DNA of 64,000 bases from Salipiger abyssi. GTDB taxonomy: Bacteria > Pseudomonadota > Alphaproteobacteria > Rhodobacterales > Rhodobacteraceae. A program made the translations under genes and the position numbers. The notes under the pieces are model-generated. The model was not told where the DNA came from. It saw only the letters and a program-made list of their open reading frames with translations, and searched no databases. The DNA lies in NCBI RefSeq assembly GCF_017311415.1, contig NZ_JAEKIS010000003.1:248001-312000 (forward strand). The letters are read 5' to 3'. Of the stretch, positions 27,125 to 36,237 are shown piece after piece (within the stretch, counting starts at the first letter, position 1; every line of letters begins with the position of its first letter).

Positions 27125-28186
27125 ATGAAAAAGATCTTCTCCCCGCAGATGAGCCGTCGCGGCCTTCTCGCCACCGGCGCCGCGGCACTGGCGACACCCA
27201 TGCTGGGCCGCCGTGCAAACGCGCAGACCACATCGCTGACCGTGGCCGATCCGGGCGGCCCCTTTGCAGACGGGTATCGCAAGGCCTTCTACGAGCCTTT
27301 TAGCGCCGAGACCGGCATCGAGATCGTCCCCGTGGCCCGTGACGCGGAGCCCACCGCGCAGTTCAAGTCCATCGTCGAAACCGGCAGCTATATCTGGGAT
27401 GTCTGCACCCTGACCCTGTCGGCGCGGCTGATCCTCGAACAAGAGGACCTGCTGGATGATATCGATGTCGATCCCGCGCTCACCGCCAGCATGATGCCGG
27501 GCTCGGTGCATTCGAACTTCCTCGGCACCGATGTCTACGCCACGATCTCGGCCTTCAACACCGAAAGCATGGAGACAGGGCCGTCGAACTGGGCGGATTT
27601 CTGGGATGTCGATACCTTCCCGGGCCGCCGCGCGCTGCGCCGCAATCCCATCGACACGCTGGAGCAGGCGCTGATGGCCGACGGTGTCGCGCCCGAGGAT
27701 CTCTATCCGCTCGATGTCGACCGCGCCTTTGCCAAGCTCGACGAGATCAAGGACGACATCGATGTGTGGTGGACCGGCGGCGCCCAGACGTCGCAGCTGC
27801 TTCAGAGCGGCGAGGTCGATATGCTGTCGGGCTGGAACGCCCGCCTTCAGTCGGCCATCGACACCGGTGCCCCGGCAAAGCTGGTCTGGAACCAGGGGCT
27901 TTATTCGATCGAGGGCTGGGGTCTGCCGAAGGGTGGCCCGAATGCCGATGCCGCGCGCCAGTTCGTCGCCTTCTGCGCCCGTCCCGAGCAGCAGGCGCTG
28001 TTCACCGACGACCTGTCCTACGGTCCCACCAACCTCGACGCCTACGATCATATCTCCGAAGAGCGTGCTCCGGTGCTGACCACCGCGCCCGCGAACCTAG
28101 AGGGCATGGCGCTGGCCGATGAGGTGTGGTGGCAGCAGAACCGCGCCGAGGTGACCGAGCGCTTCAATCTCTGGCTGCTGGTGTAA
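27125..28186 (+). CDS. Polyamine-type ABC transporter substrate-binding protein
   Basis: A 353-residue extracellular binding protein of the spermidine/putrescine (PotD/PotF, SBP_bac_8-like) family. The N-terminus MSRRGLLATGAAALATPMLG with a twin arginine suggests Tat export, followed by a cleavage-like ANAQ. The mature part has WADFWDVDTFPGRRALRRNP and GWGLPKGGPNADAARQFVAF, standard for the family. ATG 27125 follows AGAGG. The ATPase and fused permease genes follow. An amine or cationic acid is a plausible ligand, consistent with the amine dehydrogenase under the same regulator. Specificity is not established. Confidence 0.87.
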   Translation: MKKIFSPQMSRRGLLATGAAALATPMLGRRANAQTTSLTVADPGGPFADGYRKAFYEPFSAETGIEIVPVARDAEPTAQFKSIVETGSYIWDVCTLTLSARLILEQEDLLDDIDVDPALTASMMPGSVHSNFLGTDVYATISAFNTESMETGPSNWADFWDVDTFPGRRALRRNPIDTLEQALMADGVAPEDLYPLDVDRAFAKLDEIKDDIDVWWTGGAQTSQLLQSGEVDMLSGWNARLQSAIDTGAPAKLVWNQGLYSIEGWGLPKGGPNADAARQFVAFCARPEQQALFTDDLSYGPTNLDAYDHISEERAPVLTTAPANLEGMALADEVWWQQNRAEVTERFNLWLLV

Positions 28187-28375
28187 CCGCGTCCCCGCCG
28201 GCGGGTCGGTTCCGATGCCCGCCGGTGGGATCCTCCGTGCGATCCCTTGCAAGATCCGCCGCGCCGCACAAGGCTGCGCCGGTCTGTTGCGCAGGCGCCC
28301 GACGGCGCCGCCGTGCGACGATCTCGGACAAGACCCACCCGCGCCAGCGCGCGACCCGACAGGGACATGATCACC

Positions 28376-29482
28376 ATGAATACCCCCGCCACTTCCGCCG
28401 CCGCGGCGTCTCCGGCAGTCAAGATCCGGATCGACGGCCTGTCAAAGACCTATGGCACCTTCACTGCGCTCGAACCGACGACCCTCGATGTGCAGCGCGG
28501 CGAGTTTCTTACCCTGCTCGGGCCGTCGGGCTCGGGCAAGACCACGCTGCTCCAGATGGTGTCTGGGCTCACCCCGGCGACCTCGGGGCGGTTGGCGGTC
28601 GATGGCGAGGACTGGACGCACCGGCCCGTGCATGACCGTAATATGGGGCTGGTGTTTCAGCACTATGCGCTGTTCCCGCACATGACCGTTGAGGAAAACG
28701 TCGCCTTCCCGCTGCGCATGCGCAAGCAGCCGGCCGAGCAGATTAAGCGGGCTGTCGCGGAAACCCTTGAAAAGGTCCAACTCGACCGTTTTGCCCATCG
28801 CTTTCCGCGCGAATTGTCGGGGGGCCAGCAGCAGCGTGTGGCGCTCGCCCGCTGCTTTGTCTTCAGGCCCGAGATCATCTTGATGGACGAACCGCTGGGG
28901 GCGCTCGACAAGGCGCTGCGCGAGACCATGCAGCTCGAGATTCGGCGCCTGCACCGCGAATTCGGCACCACCCTGATCTATGTGACCCACGATCAGGAAG
29001 AGGCGCTGGTGATGTCCGACCGCATCTGTGTGATGAATCACGCCAAGGTCGAACAACTCGGCACGCCGACCCAGATCTATTCGGATCCAGAGACCATTTT
29101 TGCGGCCACCTTCATCGGCCATTCCAATCTGCTGGAGGGTACTCTTGCGGGCACCGATGCGGCGGGAAACACACTGATAAAGACGCCCGCGGGCACCTTT
29201 GCCGGGCGGATGGGGGCTCGTGACGCAGGCGCGGAGAAACATGCACTGATCGTGCGGCCCGAGCGCGTATCGCTGGGGGCGGCCACGGGACCGGGCATGA
29301 ACGAACTGCGCGCCACATTGCGCGACGTGGTCTATATCGGGTCGGACAACCGGTTGATGCTGACCCTGCCGGACGGCTCGGAAGTCACCTTGCGTCAGGA
29401 TCCGGGGGCCGAGACCGATATGGCGATCGGCCAGGAGATCGCCGTACACTGGCCCATCGCCGCCGGGCGGGTGGTGTCATGA
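28376..29482 (+). CDS. Polyamine-type ABC transporter ATPase (PotA-like)
   Basis: A 368-residue ATPase. Walker A is GPSGSGKTT, the signature LSGGQQQRVALARC, Walker B ILMDEPLGALD, and the switch His is in YVTHDQEEALVMSD. A C-terminal TOBE_2 domain (HALIVRPERVSLG, then VVYIGSDNRLMLTLPDG) is typical of PotA/FbpC types. ATG 28376 is chosen because AGGGA sits ten bases upstream; ATG 28367 is too close to it. The stop overlaps the permease ATG by four bases. Confidence 0.9.
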   Translation: MNTPATSAAAASPAVKIRIDGLSKTYGTFTALEPTTLDVQRGEFLTLLGPSGSGKTTLLQMVSGLTPATSGRLAVDGEDWTHRPVHDRNMGLVFQHYALFPHMTVEENVAFPLRMRKQPAEQIKRAVAETLEKVQLDRFAHRFPRELSGGQQQRVALARCFVFRPEIILMDEPLGALDKALRETMQLEIRRLHREFGTTLIYVTHDQEEALVMSDRICVMNHAKVEQLGTPTQIYSDPETIFAATFIGHSNLLEGTLAGTDAAGNTLIKTPAGTFAGRMGARDAGAEKHALIVRPERVSLGAATGPGMNELRATLRDVVYIGSDNRLMLTLPDGSEVTLRQDPGAETDMAIGQEIAVHWPIAAGRVVS

Positions 29483-31251
29483 GCGCCGCCGCCGACACGC
29501 CGGGATCCGCCGCCGGTGGCGCCCTGTCGCGGCTGAAGTTGGGACCGCTCTGGCTCGCGGCGCCGGCGCTGGCCTTCGTTGGCGTCTTTCTGCTGCTGCC
29601 CATGCTGCGCCTGATCGGGCTGAGCCTTACGGGCGGCGACACCCCCGGCCTCACGCTGGAGCACTACCAGGATCTGGCCAAGACGCCGGTCTATCTGCGG
29701 ATCCTGTGGATCACCTTCCGGATTTCGATCCTGACCGCGTTCTTCTCGGTCGTTCTCGGTTATCCGGTGGCCGCGTGGCTGGCTGGGCTGCCCCACAACC
29801 GGCGCAACAAGTGGCTGTTTCTGGTGCTTTTGCCGTTCTGGACGTCCTATCTCGTCAAGACCTTCGCCTGGATGATCATGCTGGGCGACCGGGGCCTGTT
29901 CAACTCGATCCTCACCGGGACCGGGCTGGTCGGGGACTCGCTCGACCTGATGTATAACGAGCTGGGCGTAATCATCGGCATGGTGCATGCGATGATGCCG
30001 CTTGCGATCCTGACGATGGTGCCGGTGATGACCGGCATCGACCGGCGGCTGCCGCTCGCGGCGGGCAGCCTTGGCGCGAAGCGGTCGCAGCGGTTCTGGC
30101 TGATCGAGTTCCCTCTGGCCATGCCCGGGGTCGCCGCGGGCGGGTTGCTGACCTTCATCACCTCGCTTGGCTTCTTTATCGTGCCGGCCTATCTCGGGGG
30201 GCGGGGCCAGACCATGCTGGCGCAGATCATCATCATGCAGGTGCAGGAGCTGGTGAACTGGGCGTTTGCGGCGGTGCTGTCGGTGATGCTGGTGGTCGCG
30301 GCGCTGGCGGCGATCTGGATTTACGACCAGTTTTTTGGGCTGTCCTCGCTCACCCAGGCGAGCACCGCCGACGGCAAGGGCTCGAAGATCGGCGGCCGCT
30401 GGCTGCGCCGCGCGGGGCAGTCGGTGCTGGCGGGGCTCGCATGGATCTGCGCGCCCTTCGACCGGCTGGGCGACCGTGGCGATGACGCGCCGAAGCCGGT
30501 CCGCACGGTATATCTCGCGATCCTGTTCCTGTTCCTGCTGGCGCCTGCGATGATCGTGCTGCCGCTGGCCTTCACCGCGGAACAGACGCTGGCTTTCCCG
30601 CCGCCGGCCTATTCCACCCGCTGGTTCGGCGAGTATTTCGGTTCGCAGATCTGGATCTCGGCCACCATCCGCAGCTTCGGCGTGGCCTTTGCCACCGCGA
30701 TCCTGGCGACGGTGCTGGGCGGCATGGCGGCGCTGGCGCTGGCAAGATCCGACAGCCGCCTCGGCAAACTCGTGTTCGGCCTTATGCTCGCGCCGATGAT
30801 CGTGCCGCGCATCGTCATCGCCGTGGGGCTGTTCTATCTCATGGCGCAGATGGGCCTCGTGGCCTCCAATATCGGCCTGATCATCGGCCACACATTGCTG
30901 GCGATCCCCTTCACCTTCATCGCCATCGGCGCGGTGCTCAAGGGCTATGACTGGCGCCTCGATCAGGCGGCGGCGACGCTGGGCGCGGGACGGCTCACCG
31001 TGTTGCGGCTGATCACCATGCCGCTTCTGCGCGGCGGCATCATTTCCGCGGCACTCTTCGCCTTCGTGACCAGTTTCGACGAGCTGACCATCGCATTGTT
31101 CATTTCGGGAGGTCTGAAATCTACACTGCCCAAGCAGATGTGGGACGACATGTACCTTCAGCTGAACCCGACATTGGCGGCGGTGTCCGTCCTGGTTCTG
31201 GTCATCGTGACCGTGATCCTGCTGCTGGCGCAACGTGTACAGAAATCCTGA
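29479..31251 (+). CDS. Fused PotB-PotC-type ABC permease
   Basis: A 590-residue protein containing two complete BPD_transp_1 permease domains in one chain. Residues about 20-285 carry the first EAA-like loop IEFPLAMPGVAAGG and residues about 335-590 the second, ITMPLLRGGIISAALFAF. They are joined by a polar linker around 290-330 with a further amphipathic stretch. In most polyamine importers PotB and PotC are separate proteins. I see no internal stop or frameshift, so this is a genuine fusion. ATGA overlap with the ATPase gene suggests coupled translation. Confidence 0.88.
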   Translation: MSAAADTPGSAAGGALSRLKLGPLWLAAPALAFVGVFLLLPMLRLIGLSLTGGDTPGLTLEHYQDLAKTPVYLRILWITFRISILTAFFSVVLGYPVAAWLAGLPHNRRNKWLFLVLLPFWTSYLVKTFAWMIMLGDRGLFNSILTGTGLVGDSLDLMYNELGVIIGMVHAMMPLAILTMVPVMTGIDRRLPLAAGSLGAKRSQRFWLIEFPLAMPGVAAGGLLTFITSLGFFIVPAYLGGRGQTMLAQIIIMQVQELVNWAFAAVLSVMLVVAALAAIWIYDQFFGLSSLTQASTADGKGSKIGGRWLRRAGQSVLAGLAWICAPFDRLGDRGDDAPKPVRTVYLAILFLFLLAPAMIVLPLAFTAEQTLAFPPPAYSTRWFGEYFGSQIWISATIRSFGVAFATAILATVLGGMAALALARSDSRLGKLVFGLMLAPMIVPRIVIAVGLFYLMAQMGLVASNIGLIIGHTLLAIPFTFIAIGAVLKGYDWRLDQAAATLGAGRLTVLRLITMPLLRGGIISAALFAFVTSFDELTIALFISGGLKSTLPKQMWDDMYLQLNPTLAAVSVLVLVIVTVILLLAQRVQKS

Positions 31252-31313
31252 CCCTTCCTTCGCCGCGCCTCGTGCATAGCGGCGCGCTCTCCTGTTCCAC
31301 TTTGAGGAAAAGA

Positions 31314-32837
31314 ATGAATATCAAAGGCTTGGCAAAGAGCTTTATCGAGCAGGCCGAAAAGACGCCGACCCGCGTCTTTGCCCGCACCACCGATGGCACC
31401 GAGATCAGCTTTCGCGCGCTCTCGGATGCCGCGGATGCGATGATCGCCTGGCTGGCCGGGAATGGCGTACGTCCCGGCGATACCGTGGCGGTGATGACAC
31501 GCAACAGCCCCGCCACTCTGGCGCTGATCCACGGGCTGCTGCGGGCGGGCATGATCTGGGTGCCGGTGAACCCGGCACTTGTCGGTGACGGTCTGGCCCA
31601 CGCCCTGCGTCTCGTCGAAGCGGCCGTGGTGGTGTGCGATCCCGAGCTCGAGGGCACCGTGACCGACTGCGAGGTGACGCCGCGCGAGGGTATCCTGGCG
31701 CTGCACAGCTCAGACCTGCCTGCCGCCCCTGCCATCCCTCCCAGCTATGACATTCCGCCCCCGCAGGCGCTGGCCGCGATCATGTTCACCTCGGGCACGA
31801 CCGGCCCGGCGAAGGGCGTGCGGGTCACCCAGACGATGCTCGAAATCGCCGCCCGCGGTGTCGAGGAGGTCGGCGATCTGCAACCGGCCGACAATCTGTT
31901 CATGTGGGAGCCCTTTTACCATGTGGGCGGGGCGCAGGTCATCGTTCTGCCGATCCTCTGCGATGTCACTCTGACGATTGCCGAGCGGTTCTCGGCCAGC
32001 CGGTTCTGGCAACAGGTTTCGGAGGCGGGCTGCACGCATATCCATCATCTGGGCGGCATCCTTCAGATCCTGCTGAAGCAGCCCGCCTCGGATCTCGACC
32101 GCGATCACCGCGTGCGGGTGGCCTGGGGTGGTGGTTGCGCGGCCACGGTCTGGCGCGAATTCGAGACCCGTTTCGGTATTAAGATTACCGAGTGCTACGG
32201 GCAGACGGAGGCCTCCTCGATCAGCTGCGCCAATACCGAAGGGGTCGTGGGCGCCATCGGTCACCCGCTGCCCTGGTTCGACATCGAGGTAAAAACCGAA
32301 ACCGGCCGGATCCTCGGGCCGGGCGAGGGGCGAGGCGAGCTGGTCATCACGTCGCGTATCGACGGTGCGATCTTTGCCGGCTACCACAATGCGCCAGAAG
32401 CGACCGCCAAGGCGCTGCGCGAGGACGGGTTCCACACCGGCGACACGGGATCATGGGGCGAGGACGGCATGCTGCGGTTTCACGGCCGCCTCGGCGACAG
32501 CGTGCGCTGCAAGGGTGAGAACGTGTCGGCGCATGAGGTCGAAAGCGTTGCCAACCGTCATCCCGAGATCGAGGAAACCGCCATGGTCGGTGTTCCCGCC
32601 GAGATCGGAGAGTACGACATTCAGCTCTTTATTCGCCCCACGCCGGGCACCACGCCCGATCCCGAGGCGATCAGCGCCTGGCTTTCGGACAGGCTCGCGC
32701 CCTATCAGCAGCCGCGGTTCATCGCCTTCGTTGATGAATTCCCCAAGACCCCCAGCCAGCGCATCCGCAAGCATCTCCTGCCGGCGGCCCCGGACCGCTG
32801 GGAACGCAGCTCCACCAGAAAAGCCCCTGTCTCATGA
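31314..32837 (+). CDS. Acyl-CoA ligase, AMP-binding family
   Basis: A 507-residue ANL-superfamily enzyme that activates an acid with ATP to an acyl-adenylate and then to a CoA thioester. The phosphate loop is MFTSGTTGPAKGV, the motif ECYGQTEASSIS aligns with A5, and TGDTGSWGEDGMLRFHGR with A7/A8. In the C-terminal lid, the motif normally ending Gly-Lys reads FPKTPSQRIRKHLL, so the adenylation lysine is Arg or displaced. Overall it resembles carnitine/crotonobetaine-CoA ligases, a weak hint only. ATG 31314 follows GAGGAAAAG. It lies 62 bases behind the permease and overlaps the next gene by four bases. Confidence 0.87.
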   Translation: MNIKGLAKSFIEQAEKTPTRVFARTTDGTEISFRALSDAADAMIAWLAGNGVRPGDTVAVMTRNSPATLALIHGLLRAGMIWVPVNPALVGDGLAHALRLVEAAVVVCDPELEGTVTDCEVTPREGILALHSSDLPAAPAIPPSYDIPPPQALAAIMFTSGTTGPAKGVRVTQTMLEIAARGVEEVGDLQPADNLFMWEPFYHVGGAQVIVLPILCDVTLTIAERFSASRFWQQVSEAGCTHIHHLGGILQILLKQPASDLDRDHRVRVAWGGGCAATVWREFETRFGIKITECYGQTEASSISCANTEGVVGAIGHPLPWFDIEVKTETGRILGPGEGRGELVITSRIDGAIFAGYHNAPEATAKALREDGFHTGDTGSWGEDGMLRFHGRLGDSVRCKGENVSAHEVESVANRHPEIEETAMVGVPAEIGEYDIQLFIRPTPGTTPDPEAISAWLSDRLAPYQQPRFIAFVDEFPKTPSQRIRKHLLPAAPDRWERSSTRKAPVS

Positions 32838-33913
32838 CCACCGATGTTTTGATCACCGGCACCGGAATGTTCGCCGGACGTATCGCGCTCGATATCGCGG
32901 CCACCGCCAAGGCCCCGGTGACGGTCGTCATCGCCGGGCGCAATCTGGCGCGGCTGCAATGGCTCCAGACCGCCGGCAACGCCCGGGCCGCCATGTTCGG
33001 CACGCCCGTCCGGTTTCGCGCGCACCGGACCGACCTCATGGAAGACGGCGCCAGCGAAGCGCTTCTGTCAGAGCTGAAACCGCGTCTCGTGGTCCAGGCC
33101 GCGTCGATCCAGACCTCTTCGGTGATCTCTGACAAGGGCTCGCGCTGGACCCAGCTCGTGGCCGAGGGCGGGTTGAGCGCCACGGCGGTGTTTCAGGCGC
33201 TGATCTCGTCGCGCATGGCTGCGGCGATCAGCAAGCTCTGCCCCGGTACGCCACTGATCAACTGTTCCTTCCCGGACGTGGTCAACGGCATGATCGCCGC
33301 CATGGGGCATGACGTGCTTTGCGGCACCGGCAATGTCGCCATTCTGTCCAATGTCTTTCGCGGCTCACCGAACCGCCCGAAGGGCAGGCTGCGCGTGCTG
33401 GCGCATTACCAGTGCCTCAAGCCTTGGCGCCAGCCCCCGAAAGAGCGGACCGGCCCCGCGCCCCGCGTTTTCGCCGACGAGACCGAAATCGCCGATCCCT
33501 TTCTCACCTTTTCCGACTGCAAGCTGACGCCGGAACCCGCCATCGAGATCTCGGGTGCCAGCGGGGTGACCCTGATCCTGGCGCTGTCGGCGGGTCAGCC
33601 ATGGTCCGGTCATGTCCCGGGACCGAACGGTCTGCCCGGGGGCTATCCGGTGACGGTCTCGGAGACCGGCGCAATGTCGCTCGACCTGCCGGCGTCTCTC
33701 GCCGAGGACGCGGCGATCGCCTGGAACGATGCTTTCGAGCATCAGAGCGGGCTTACGGTCTCAGGCGGGGCGGCACGGTACAACGGTCGTCTGGCGGAGC
33801 TGCTGCGCGCCGAGGGCTTTGCCCATGCCGAGGGGTTCGACGTCGTCGATCTCGAAACGGTCTGCGCCGACATGCGCGCCTTGCGGGATCGGCTCCAGGA
33901 CGAGGCGGCCTGA
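32834..33913 (+). CDS. NAD(P)-binding Rossmann protein, saccharopine dehydrogenase-like
   Basis: A 359-residue protein with an N-terminal dinucleotide-binding fold (VLITGTGMFAGRIALDIA) followed by VVIAGRNLARLQWLQ, the pattern of the saccharopine dehydrogenase/trans-enoyl reductase-like Rossmann family. The rest (VVQAASIQTSSVISDKGSRW, INCSFPDVVNGMIAAMG) has no motif I recognise. ATGA overlap with the ligase gene makes it the last gene of the IclR-controlled operon. A role as a dehydrogenase acting after or before CoA activation is inferred. It should not be read as a lysine-pathway saccharopine dehydrogenase. Confidence 0.65.
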   Translation: MTTDVLITGTGMFAGRIALDIAATAKAPVTVVIAGRNLARLQWLQTAGNARAAMFGTPVRFRAHRTDLMEDGASEALLSELKPRLVVQAASIQTSSVISDKGSRWTQLVAEGGLSATAVFQALISSRMAAAISKLCPGTPLINCSFPDVVNGMIAAMGHDVLCGTGNVAILSNVFRGSPNRPKGRLRVLAHYQCLKPWRQPPKERTGPAPRVFADETEIADPFLTFSDCKLTPEPAIEISGASGVTLILALSAGQPWSGHVPGPNGLPGGYPVTVSETGAMSLDLPASLAEDAAIAWNDAFEHQSGLTVSGGAARYNGRLAELLRAEGFAHAEGFDVVDLETVCADMRALRDRLQDEAA

Positions 33914-34072
33914 ACCCAGAGCGCCGCTGGGCACGGAAACGGGCGGTCTGATTGGTCCCGCGCCCAGTCAGAAGCGGAAAATTTTAGCAGATAGGATTGT
34001 CATCTTTAGGTGTCGTTCACCCGATGCGGGCCAAATCCATTCCCAGAACGCCTTGCGAACGGGAACGATGAC

Positions 34073-36184
34073 ATGAGTCTGCGCCTGATGATGTTGAGCG
34101 CCATCGCGCCGCTGCTGGCCCTTGCGCTTTACTTCGCCGGGGCCGAGATCTTTTCACTGGCCGCGCTATCGGAGCGTGAGGCGCGGGTCTCGCGCGTGGC
34201 CGAGGAATCGGAGCGGGTTTCCGACCTCATACACGAGTTGCAGAAGGAGCGGGGCTATTCCGCCGGCTTTACCGCATCTGGCGGCGGCAATTTTCGCGAT
34301 GTGTTGGGCGAGCAGCGGCAGACGACCGATGCGGCCTTCGAAGCGTTTCGCGGTCACACGTCGGAAATCGCCCTCGTGGCGCCGACCGAGATCGCTGACG
34401 CCGGCGCGGGGTTGGCCATGCTCGCAGAACGGCGCGCGTCGATCGACGCGCTGCAACTGACCGTGCCAGAACTGGCGGGCTACTACACTGGTATCATTGA
34501 TCATCTCATGTCGGCGTCGAGCCGCATACGGATCGGCGCGGGCGCCGATCGGGCGGCGGTCTTGATGGAAGCGGTGGAGTTGGTGGCGCTGGCCAAGGAA
34601 AGCGCGGGTCTGGAACGCGCGATGGGTGCGACGGGCCTCGGGGCAGAGCGGTTCCCCGATGCGGTCCACAGGCGCTTTGCCGAGCTTGGTGCCCGGCAGC
34701 GGGCGTTTCTGGCGCAGGCGGGAGCGACGCTGGATAGGCCCGATTTTGCCAAAGAGCTGTCCGCACGTCCCGCCGCGCAGACGATAGAACCGATGCGCGA
34801 GGCGATCGTGGCGCTGCCCTATAGCGGGTCGGCGGCAGGTATCGCAGCGCCAGACTGGTTTGCGGCCTCCACCGCCTGGATCGACGATCTGCGCGCGATC
34901 GAGACGGAACTGACCGAGGAACTGGCGGTGCTTACCGGCGCTGTTGCCGCCCATGCGCAAGGCGCACTTTGGGTGCGGGTCGCGGTGGCGGCCTCGGTCA
35001 TTCTGGCGGTGGCGGCGTTTGCCATCACACAGACAGAGCTGATCACCCGGCGTCTGCGCAAGCTGACCGGGGTGATGAATGATTTCATTCAGGGCCGATT
35101 CGACTCCTGGGTGCCCTATATCAAGGGGCGGGGCGAGATCGGGGCCATGGCGAATTCGGTCTACCGGTTCAAACAGCTGACCCGCGCCGCCACCGAGAAA
35201 AAGGAGGCGGACGAGGCGCGGCTAAACGCCAAGCACCAGCAGGTTGTCGATCTGGTGACAGAGGGGCTCAACGCGCTGGCGCATTCGGACCTGACCCGCT
35301 CCTTCCACGACGAGCTGGCGCCGGAATACGATTCGATCCGCACCGATTTCAACACCGCCACGGCGCGGCTGCGCGACGTGATGCTGACCCTCGCCGATAC
35401 CGTGGGCGAATTGCATGAGCGTTCCGGCGACATGCGCAGCTCCGCCTCGGATCTGGCGGAACGGACCAATACTCAGGTCGAAACCATCGCGCGCACCGCC
35501 GATACGGTCTCTGGCCTCACCGAAACCCTGGAGGAGACCACCGGTTCGCTGAAAGACGCCAAGCTGCTGGCCGACGAGGCCAAGGGCCGCGCCGACCGTT
35601 CCGGTCAGGTGGTGCGCAGCGCGGTGGCGGCGATGGACCGGATCGCCGAATCCTCTGGCCGGATCGCGCAGATCACTACGGTGATCGAAGACATCTCCTT
35701 CCAGACCAACCTTCTGGCGTTGAATGCCGGGGTCGAGGCGGCACGCGCCGGTGAAAGCGGCAAGGGGTTCGCGGTGGTCGCGATGGAGGTGCAGAGCCTG
35801 GCCAGCCGTTCCGCCGACGCAGCGCTCGAGATAAAGGCGCTGATCGAGGAAAGCGCGCGTGAGGTGAAGGGCGGCGTCGATCTGGTGGGCGAAACCGGCG
35901 AGTCGCTGGAGGCGATTCTCGACCAGATCCGCCGCGTCGATCAGGTGCTTTCCGGTGTCAGTGTTGCCGCCGAAAGCCAGAGCCACGAATTGCAGGGGGT
36001 CAATGCCGCGATGCGCAGCCTCAGCACACTGACCGCGCAGAACACCGCTGTGGCCGATGCCAGCCGGGACAGCTCGACCGAGCTCGCGGACCGTGCCCAG
36101 CATCTCGCGCAACTGGTGGCGGAGTTCGATCTGGGACGCGATGACAGAGACACCCCGCCGGCGCGAGCCGAGCGCGCCGCCTGA
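34073..36184 (+). CDS. Methyl-accepting chemotaxis protein with NIT domain
   Basis: A 703-residue chemoreceptor. TM1 is near residues 5-25. A periplasmic NIT-type sensor domain ([20 protein letters not shown]) reaches to about 295 and TM2 ([18 protein letters not shown]) lies near 305-322. HAMP follows to about 390 and the cytoplasmic signalling hairpin contains the conserved tip [23 protein letters not shown] domains were first tied to nitrate/nitrite but also sense other small molecules. The start is ATG 34073. It stands alone between the IclR-controlled operon and choWV, so its ligand may be a substrate of one of them. Confidence 0.9.
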   Translation: MSLRLMMLSAIAPLLALALYFAGAEIFSLAALSEREARVSRVAEESERVSDLIHELQKERGYSAGFTASGGGNFRDVLGEQRQTTDAAFEAFRGHTSEIALVAPTEIADAGAGLAMLAERRASIDALQLTVPELAGYYTGIIDHLMSASSRIRIGAGADRAAVLMEAVELVALAKESAGLERAMGATGLGAERFPDAVHRRFAELGARQRAFLAQAGATLDRPDFAKELSARPAAQTIEPMREAIVALPYSGSAAGIAAPDWFAASTAWIDDLRAIETELTEELAVLTGAVAAHAQGALWVRVAVAASVILAVAAFAITQTELITRRLRKLTGVMNDFIQGRFDSWVPYIKGRGEIGAMANSVYRFKQLTRAATEKKEADEARLNAKHQQVVDLVTEGLNALAHSDLTRSFHDELAPEYDSIRTDFNTATARLRDVMLTLADTVGELHERSGDMRSSASDLAERTNTQVETIARTADTVSGLTETLEETTGSLKDAKLLADEAKGRADRSGQVVRSAVAAMDRIAESSGRIAQITTVIEDISFQTNLLALNAGVEAARAGESGKGFAVVAMEVQSLASRSADAALEIKALIEESAREVKGGVDLVGETGESLEAILDQIRRVDQVLSGVSVAAESQSHELQGVNAAMRSLSTLTAQNTAVADASRDSSTELADRAQHLAQLVAEFDLGRDDRDTPPARAERAA

Positions 36185-36237
36185 TCCGCGCGGCATCGGC
36201 GCTTGACCGCCGCGCGCCGCTCGGCCAGTTTCGGGCG

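Noticed and set aside
32834-33913. Saccharopine dehydrogenase as part of lysine breakdown
   Set aside because: Only the N-terminal Rossmann pattern is shared. It lies in the IclR-controlled operon, far from the HglS genes, and lacks recognisable saccharopine-binding segments.
13021-36237. Integrative element with integrase and attachment sites
   Set aside because: No integrase, transposase, tRNA end or flanking direct repeat was found; only the choX/choWV split suggests insertion.
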